Shown here: piece after piece, positions 58,470 through 64,000 of the stretch
Position numbering within the stretch: position 1 is the first letter of the stretch
How the letters are laid out: each line of letters opens with the position of its first letter
DNA from: Actinomucor elegans
Taxonomy: Eukaryota; Mucoromycota; Mucoromycetes; Mucorales; Mucoraceae
DNA length: 64,000 nt
Direction of reading: 5' to 3'
Assembly: GCA_026027325.1 (NCBI GenBank)
Contig: JAMSLZ010000002.1
Location: 1,860,001 to 1,924,000, forward strand
Notes under the pieces: model-generated
Seen by the model: the letters and a program-made list of their open reading frames with translations, nothing else
What the model was told of the DNA's origin: nothing
Databases searched by the model: none
Made by a program: the position numbers and the translations under genes

Positions 58470-61400
58470 ATGTCTGAACCTTCAGACTCGAAGCGACTGC
58501 CACGTAATGCGGCGCCTATACCTTGCCCAAATTCAGCTTACAATGAAAGTCTATCACCAACGTTGGATGCATTTGTTGGATCTTTAACTACCGGTTCACC
58601 ATCTGTTTATAGCGAGTTTGATGTAGTATTGGATGATGGTACACTTCAAAAGAGGACTGTTTCGCTCTCTACTATGCCCTATGTCAATAGCGAAGATGAT
58701 GACGATGAGGATCATGCTGCCCTGGAAGAGGATGAGCTTTATCTAGATGAAGAAACTGAAAAGAATAAGGTTACCGAGCATCAGCTCCGAAAAGAAAGGT
58801 TAGCCGTAAAATTAGCAATGAAAGCGTGACCTACATATTGGGAGCTAATAAAGTTTTTTTTTAGTCAAGAGACACTCGATTCTACATCGTCTACACCCTT
58901 ATTACAGAAAAATAAGAAATCTTATGCAAGTATCGGTTCTCAGATGCAATATGACGCGGATTCTTCTACTACATCAAATGAAGAAACCGATTCTGATCTT
59001 TCAACAAATCCATTCAAGAAACCCTTTAAGCGATATCAAACTCTCCCTGAAACTTCCTCTTCAAAGATACAAAATAGTTCGGCGTTTGATCAGATTAGAC
59101 TGTTTCTGAAATTGACACCTCAGCAGCGTTTGGTGTTGAAATGTAGCTTTGCATACATTTTAGGTTGTTTATTCACTTTTGTGCCTGAACTCAATGGTTT
59201 GATCGGTTACAACCATGTTTCAAGTCATCTGGTGGCTACAGCGACTGTATTTTTCAATCCAGCAAAGTCATTAGGTGGTATGGTGGAAGCAGCACTTTAT
59301 GGTTGGGGATATACACTATTTGCATTGGTTATCTGTATGGGATCTATGGTTTCGACAGACTATTTTGTAGATCGTAATATGTCGGGAATTGCTCATTTGA
59401 TATCGTTGGGGCTCTGGCTTACGGGATCTACTTTTGTTATTGCGTTTTTGAAGGCTCACTGGAATAAACCACCTGTTGCAACTGGTAAATATTTGTCGAG
59501 CGTTATTTATTCAGTATTTATTTACCTCTTACTTGATTCAATGATCAGCTTCAAGTTTGTGTTTCATTATTATATTTATCATTGTAGTGCGAGAAGGTTC
59601 AGCAAATCGAGGTGATTTTGATACAAAACGGATAGAACAAATCACTACTGCTATTGGCACCGGCACCTTGATAACTATTTCTTGCTGTATTCTATTTTGG
59701 CCCGTATCTGCTAGTAAAAAATTAAAGTATGTTGAATCATCTGATATTAAAATGAAATGTTAATATTCTCTAAAGACAAGATCTTGAAGCAACACTGTTG
59801 TCGTACAAGGTCCTTTTGAAACTGTTGACGAAAACATTCTTGTTAGATGACGATTTACCAGAGTTCAAAGCAAACAATTCGCTCAAAACCGCCATTGATT
59901 CGCATCGAGCCAGTTTCACTTCCTTGCAGAAATCGCTGCAAGAAGCAAAATTAGAAGTGATATGGAATAAAGACATCCGAGGTTGTACAAAGGAATATGA
60001 CGCAGTGGTAAAAAGTATGCAGCATTTGGCTCAATCAATGGGAGGCCTTCGTAGTAGCTGTGGTCTTCAATTCGAATTACTGCAGCAAGACAATCAAAGC
60101 AGTACTTTAAAGAAAATGACTAAGAAAACTAAAAGAAACAAAGAAACATGGAACATCAAGGCAGATCATAACAGACGCAAATTAGAAGGCGAGATCAAAC
60201 GCCAAAAGAACAGTAAAGAAGACGATTTCATCAACCTTCCTAATCACCATAGTAATTCTGACGAAGACGGCACTCTGATTGAATTCATTCACACCATTCG
60301 GCAACCCTTGAAATCCCTCGCTTATACTTGTAAACAAACTATACTGCATTTACAAAACGAGTTCTCTGGTCGGCCACGCACTGGTCCTGGTTATGAAACA
60401 CTTAAAAACAACTTACATAAGGCAATTGCTCTGTTTGAAGTGTCACAAAGACAAGCCGTCAAACGGCTAAATCGCCATCGAATGAAACACCATAAAGAGA
60501 ACGCAAGCTTTGTTCCTCAAGAAGACGTGTTCTTGGTATATTTCTTTGTATTTAATATGATTGAATTCGCAAGAGAACTCATACCATTGGTGGAATCAGT
60601 TCAAGCATTAGCGTTGGCTAAAGCAAAGAAACGCACACTATTTTCACTTGTAGCCCAGCTCTTTAAAAAGAAACCATTCAACAAAGCAACGCACACCAAC
60701 TCGTTTGTACCTAATGAAAGACACAAAATGGATACATTGCATACGCCAGTACCCAAGACAAAGTGGAGACAAATGGTTTTACGGGTATGGCAGACTTTTT
60801 CCTTGTTTAAACTTCAAAAAGTACGATATGCTACCAAGGCTACCGTCGCTGTCATTCTTCTTGCGACACCAGCTTTTCTAGATTCTACAGGAGATTGGTT
60901 CCGTGAATGGCGCATGGAGTGGGCTCTGATTACTGTACGTTTTTATTTTATATTTCATATTTTATTTTCATACCGCTAATGCAACTCTAATAGCTCATGG
61001 TAGTCATGACACCTACAGTTGGGGGTACAAATCTAGTAGCAATCTATCGTATTTACTCTACTATGCTGGGCTGCTTTGTAGCTATGTGCTTCTATCTATT
61101 GTTTCCAGATAACATGTATCTGTTAATACTCAGTACATGGCTCTTTTCTATTCCCAACTTTTGGATCATCTTGCACCATAAACATGGCAAATTTGGTCAA
61201 TTTACGCTACTTGCTTACAACTTGGTTATGCTCAACAAATACAATGATAGAGAAACACATCGTATTGAAGTAACTCATTTAGCTTTACAGCGGTGTCTTT
61301 CTATCTTGGTGGGCGTCATTTTTGGTTTATTTGCTACCAATTACGTGTGGCCTTATGAAGCTCGAGTTGAATTACGTAAAGGCCTATCTGATTTCTTATT

Positions 61401-62203
61401 ACGATTAGCTTGGCTGTATCAGAAGCTTGTTTCTGTTTATTCTGCGCCGCAAGGCAGCACCATGGTTGTATCTACTCAACAAGATATTCATATGCAAAGA
61501 CAGCAAACATCGCTCTTGTTTATGGATCTCGAACTAGGATTACAGCGCACACTGTTGGAGTTACAAGAGCTTTTGAAACAGACACCCAACGAGCCCAGAT
61601 TAAAAGGTGCGTTCCCTGTACAAACCTACAGCGATATTCTAGCTTCTTGTCAAAACATTACAGACAAGTTTGCTTCTATGAGAACTGTCATCTTGAAAGA
61701 CCAATGGTTTGAGCAAGTTCAACATGATTTGATTGTGCCTGTTAGTCGAGAAAGACGAGAAATGGTAGGCAATGTATTGCTATATTTTTACATTTTGGCT
61801 TCAGCTATGCGATTGAAAACGCCATTACCGCCTTATTTACCTCCCGCAAGAAAGGCTTGGGAATCACTTATTGTAAGATTGCGTCAGTTACCTGTGGTAC
61901 AATCAAAAGAACTGATTGAAAAAGATCATGTTTATCTGTTCTATTACGCCTATGTCACGGTTTTAGAAGACATCATTCGAGAATTGGATAAGGTAAGGTA
62001 GAAACCATAGAAATAAGCTTGCTCTAACTGTATTTTTTTTATTATTTTCTTTATTTTCTTCTATTTTATAGCTTGGTGCTAATCTAACCTTATTGTTTGG
62101 TGCTATTGTACCTCAAGATAAATGGGAAAATTTGTTTGTTGAAGGATGGGACGTAGAACAAAATATGCTGACCATAGGGTCAGAAACAAATGCAGTAGCC
62201 TAA
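58470..62203 (+). CDS. FUSC/ArAE-type multi-span membrane protein (BRE4-like)
   Basis: Six exons, 58470-58798, 58865-59484, 59549-59726, 59776-60934, 60994-61992 and 62072-62203; 1138 residues. The layout is that of the fungal BRE4/ArAE-2 group: a disordered acidic N-terminus, a first block of about six spans (from CSFAYILGCLFTFVPEL, through NPAKSLGGMVEAALYGWGY, to TASSLCFIIIFIIVVREGS), a long cytosolic helical region rich in Lys/Gln, then a second span block (YATKATVAVILLATPAF, WALIT with MTPTVGG, ILVGVIFGLFATN) and a helical C-terminal domain. The matching pair of membrane blocks is typical of FUSC exporters. Yeast BRE4 affects brefeldin A sensitivity; transport of aromatic acids or similar compounds is inferred from the family. 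Located in ER or plasma membrane; not determinable here. Confidence 0.82.
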
Positions 62204-62421
62204 CCACTTTATCTAATAAATTAATTATGATTTACTCAAAGAAGTTTCGTCCATGACGTTCATATAGTACCTTTGTGACCTAAACTAGGGCAAAATGGTA
62301 CTACCGAAGATCTATTCTCGGGTTTCAGTTGCAAAAAAAAAACTTTTTTTTTCTGTGTTCTACGAATCCATCTTTCTTACTAGCCTCTCTCTGTAAAGAA
62401 CCTTGAACAAAATAATTTATT

Positions 62422-63341
62422 ATGTCACTTGATGTAGCTAGGAAGAAAGAACATCGAATCAGCAGGCGTTTAACTGTAAATACAGAAGAACCTTACGTTA
62501 ATATTAGACCCATCATCAAAAGTAAGTTAGCATACAAAGCTATTTCAATATCCATTAATCAATATCACTATAGAGGCTGACAAAGAAGCAGCATATACTT
62601 TGAGCGAGTCTTATACAGACAATAAACTTCTCAATTGGATAACAGGCGATATCAAAAATCAGAATCATAAATATGATATATTCCAAGAAATCTTCAAGGT
62701 GCTTATTCGAACTGCAGCAAGTGAAAGTCGAGAGTGTGCTGTTCAAATTAATGGTTGTAAAGGCATTTTGTTATGGTCACAGAGTCGCAGTGAAATCCTT
62801 TCTATTGGTAACGTGATGAGCAAAAGCAGACTTTGGGGGACATTAGGTGCTTTAGGGACAATGGTAAAGAGAACTGTTCATGAGAGCCTAATGCAATTGT
62901 TAATTATCCTTTATTCTTAATTTTAAGCGTGCAACCTTGATTCATCATCGTCATCTCTCTAAAATGAAGAAACGTATTATGAATGGACGTAGCCATGTTT
63001 CCATTAACTATATTGGTGTTTTACCTGCTGAAAGAAGACGTCATCTTGGTACAAGCTTACTAAAACATGTATTAAAAAGGGCGGATGAAGCTCAGTTACC
63101 CATATTCGCTGAAGTTTGGGGCCAGGAATGTTTAGGTTGGTTTCAAAAGTTTGACTTTGCTGTGCATGCGGAAAAGAACTATAGTGATAAAAGTGATGCA
63201 CAGGTTTACTACGTGGTACGTGAACCGAAAACAGACCCTGAAACACCTAATATGATGAGCTCTACTGATGCAATAGCTGCTTTACACCTGGAGCCACCAC
63301 GGGAAGACGCACTACTGGCTATTCAGCAAAATGCTGATTAA
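62422..63341 (+). CDS. GNAT-family N-acetyltransferase
   Basis: Three exons, 62422-62521, 62574-62863 and 62928-63341; 267 residues. The phases close (A|AG and ATG|CGT). GNAT signatures: an early helix (DKEAAYTLSESY), a strand region (CAVQINGCKGILLWSQ), and motif A as INYIGVLPAERRRHLGTS followed by LLKHVLKRADE, where RRRHLG is the acetyl-CoA pyrophosphate loop; then PIFAEVWGQECLGWFQKFDF, the family's closing strand and helix. The C-terminal 45 residues are polar and disordered. The organisation resembles small-molecule or protein N-acetyltransferases found across fungi; the substrate is unknown. It follows the FUSC gene on the same strand with 218 bp between the coding regions, with a T-rich promoter stretch in between. 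Confidence 0.78.
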
Positions 63342-63685
63342 GAACGGTTTATTCCCTTACTTGATTTTTGATTTTTACTATACTACTACATATTACTACC
63401 ATTATTATTTCTTAACTTGTTATTCCTCTATACTTAAACTATTAACTTTCAATGATAAAAAGCGGTTTTTACCCTCCTCTCGCATAATATATACCGTTAA
63501 ACTCTTATCATGTCCCTCTTCTATAATACTTGATATTAAAAGACCTGAATTAAAAAGACAAGATGCGAGTGATTTCGATTTACAGTAGCAGTACTTGACC
63601 AATGCTTATATAACTCGACTTGGTTGATTGAGTTCGCCCATCGTATTTCTTTTTTTTTTTTTGCATTAAATGAGCATTTATCTAA

Positions 63686-63811
63686 TTAAATCAAATCATT
63701 ATTATTTACTCTATCATTATCTACATATTCTTCTATAGACAGGGCAGCTATTAGTTGAAGGATAGCAGTCTCAGCAGTGTCATTCATTCCAGAAATAAGT
63801 AGTCTGGCCAT
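63686..63811 (-). CDS. Possible terminal exon of a gene cut by the window edge
   Basis: A minus-strand frame ending with TAA at 63686-63688 reads MARLLISGMNDTAETAILQL and an acidic/Asn tail. The ISG-x-x-D-T-A-E-T-A pattern resembles the last strand and helix of a KH RNA-binding domain. A GGCCAG acceptor-like site lies at its upstream end. A separate open stretch near 63930-64000 ends at a GTGAGT donor, but its phase does not match, so I cannot assemble the gene. Low confidence. Confidence 0.25.
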   Translation of the reverse strand: MARLLISGMNDTAETAILQLIAALSIEEYVDNDRVNNNDLI

Positions 63812-64000
63812 GATACACATTTAGTGGTAGGACTAGATTCCTTGAAACATAGCGCCAATTAGTTGCAAGTATCAATCATCAAATTTTCTAGGCATCACTC
63901 CAGATTCTGGACCATAGTATGAGGAATTGTGGAAGAGTAATACTCACCAAATTTCATTCTGTGGGGACAGATCTTTGACAAAGAGAGTCTATCCATTATG

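Noticed and set aside
1..64000. CRISPR arrays, Shine-Dalgarno sites, riboswitches, attachment sites
   Set aside because: The window is fungal nuclear DNA; no array-like direct repeats with unique spacers and no prokaryotic gene structure were seen.

Overview
The window is eukaryotic and almost certainly comes from an early-diverging filamentous fungus of the Mucoromycota, most likely Mucorales. The DNA is AT-rich. Genes are compact and split by many short introns, mostly 45-80 nt, with GTA-type donors and TAG/CAG acceptors; I reconstruct about 74. Long poly(A)/poly(T) tracts are common. Two elements are of types I recall from Rhizopus/Mucor genomes: a multi-copy protein family of unknown role (54828-56722) and a decayed retroelement ORF (51005-51782). 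There is no operon structure; genes are mostly in divergent or convergent pairs.

Layout, left to right. A lysine/glutamate-repeat protein (433-1083, -). An INO4-like bHLH factor (4266-5008, +). A two-PHD Rco1/PHF12-like chromatin protein (6866-8189, +). A CREB/ATF bZIP (9388-10632, -) with CCAAT boxes upstream. A single-pass membrane protein (12816-14087, +) whose stop lies 5 bp from the stop of a cyclin L gene (14093-15143, -) that carries an apparent 1-nt frameshift. A secreted YcaC-type isochorismatase-like hydrolase (15596-16352, -). A serine/threonine dehydratase (17594-19112, -) divergent from a 22-exon FANCD2 gene (19260-24925, +). A membrane-hairpin SREBP (25428-27368, -). A 65-residue protein (31197-31447, +). 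A ribonucleotide reductase large-subunit homologue (31702-34202, -). A Sur7/PalI protein (36365-37429, +). An AVT-type amino acid transporter (38811-40633, -). A serine carboxypeptidase (43698-45668, +). A SET-domain methyltransferase (45762-47809, -). A GNAT protein (48833-49738, -). A repeat/retroelement zone (about 51000-53200). The PD-(D/E)XK-like family member (54828-56722, +). A Shr3/Psh3 chaperone (57410-58229, -) divergent from a FUSC/ArAE membrane protein (58470-62203, +). A second GNAT gene (62422-63341, +). A possible exon of a further gene at the right edge.

The most striking item is the ribonucleotide reductase large-subunit homologue. It has an intact 789-residue reading frame and close overall similarity to RRM1/RNR1, but every residue needed for radical chemistry is replaced: positions 218, 429, 431 and 444, and the C-terminal tyrosine pair. 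It looks like a maintained pseudoenzyme rather than a decayed gene. Its upstream region and the FANCD2/dehydratase divergent promoter both contain MluI cell-cycle box motifs (ACGCGT), so S-phase co-regulation is possible. Other points of note are four GC-AG introns supported by protein homology, and a FANCD2 orthologue that keeps the ubiquitin-acceptor lysine.

Splice sites were placed by eye from reading frame, consensus and remembered family sequences. No alignment or database search was run.
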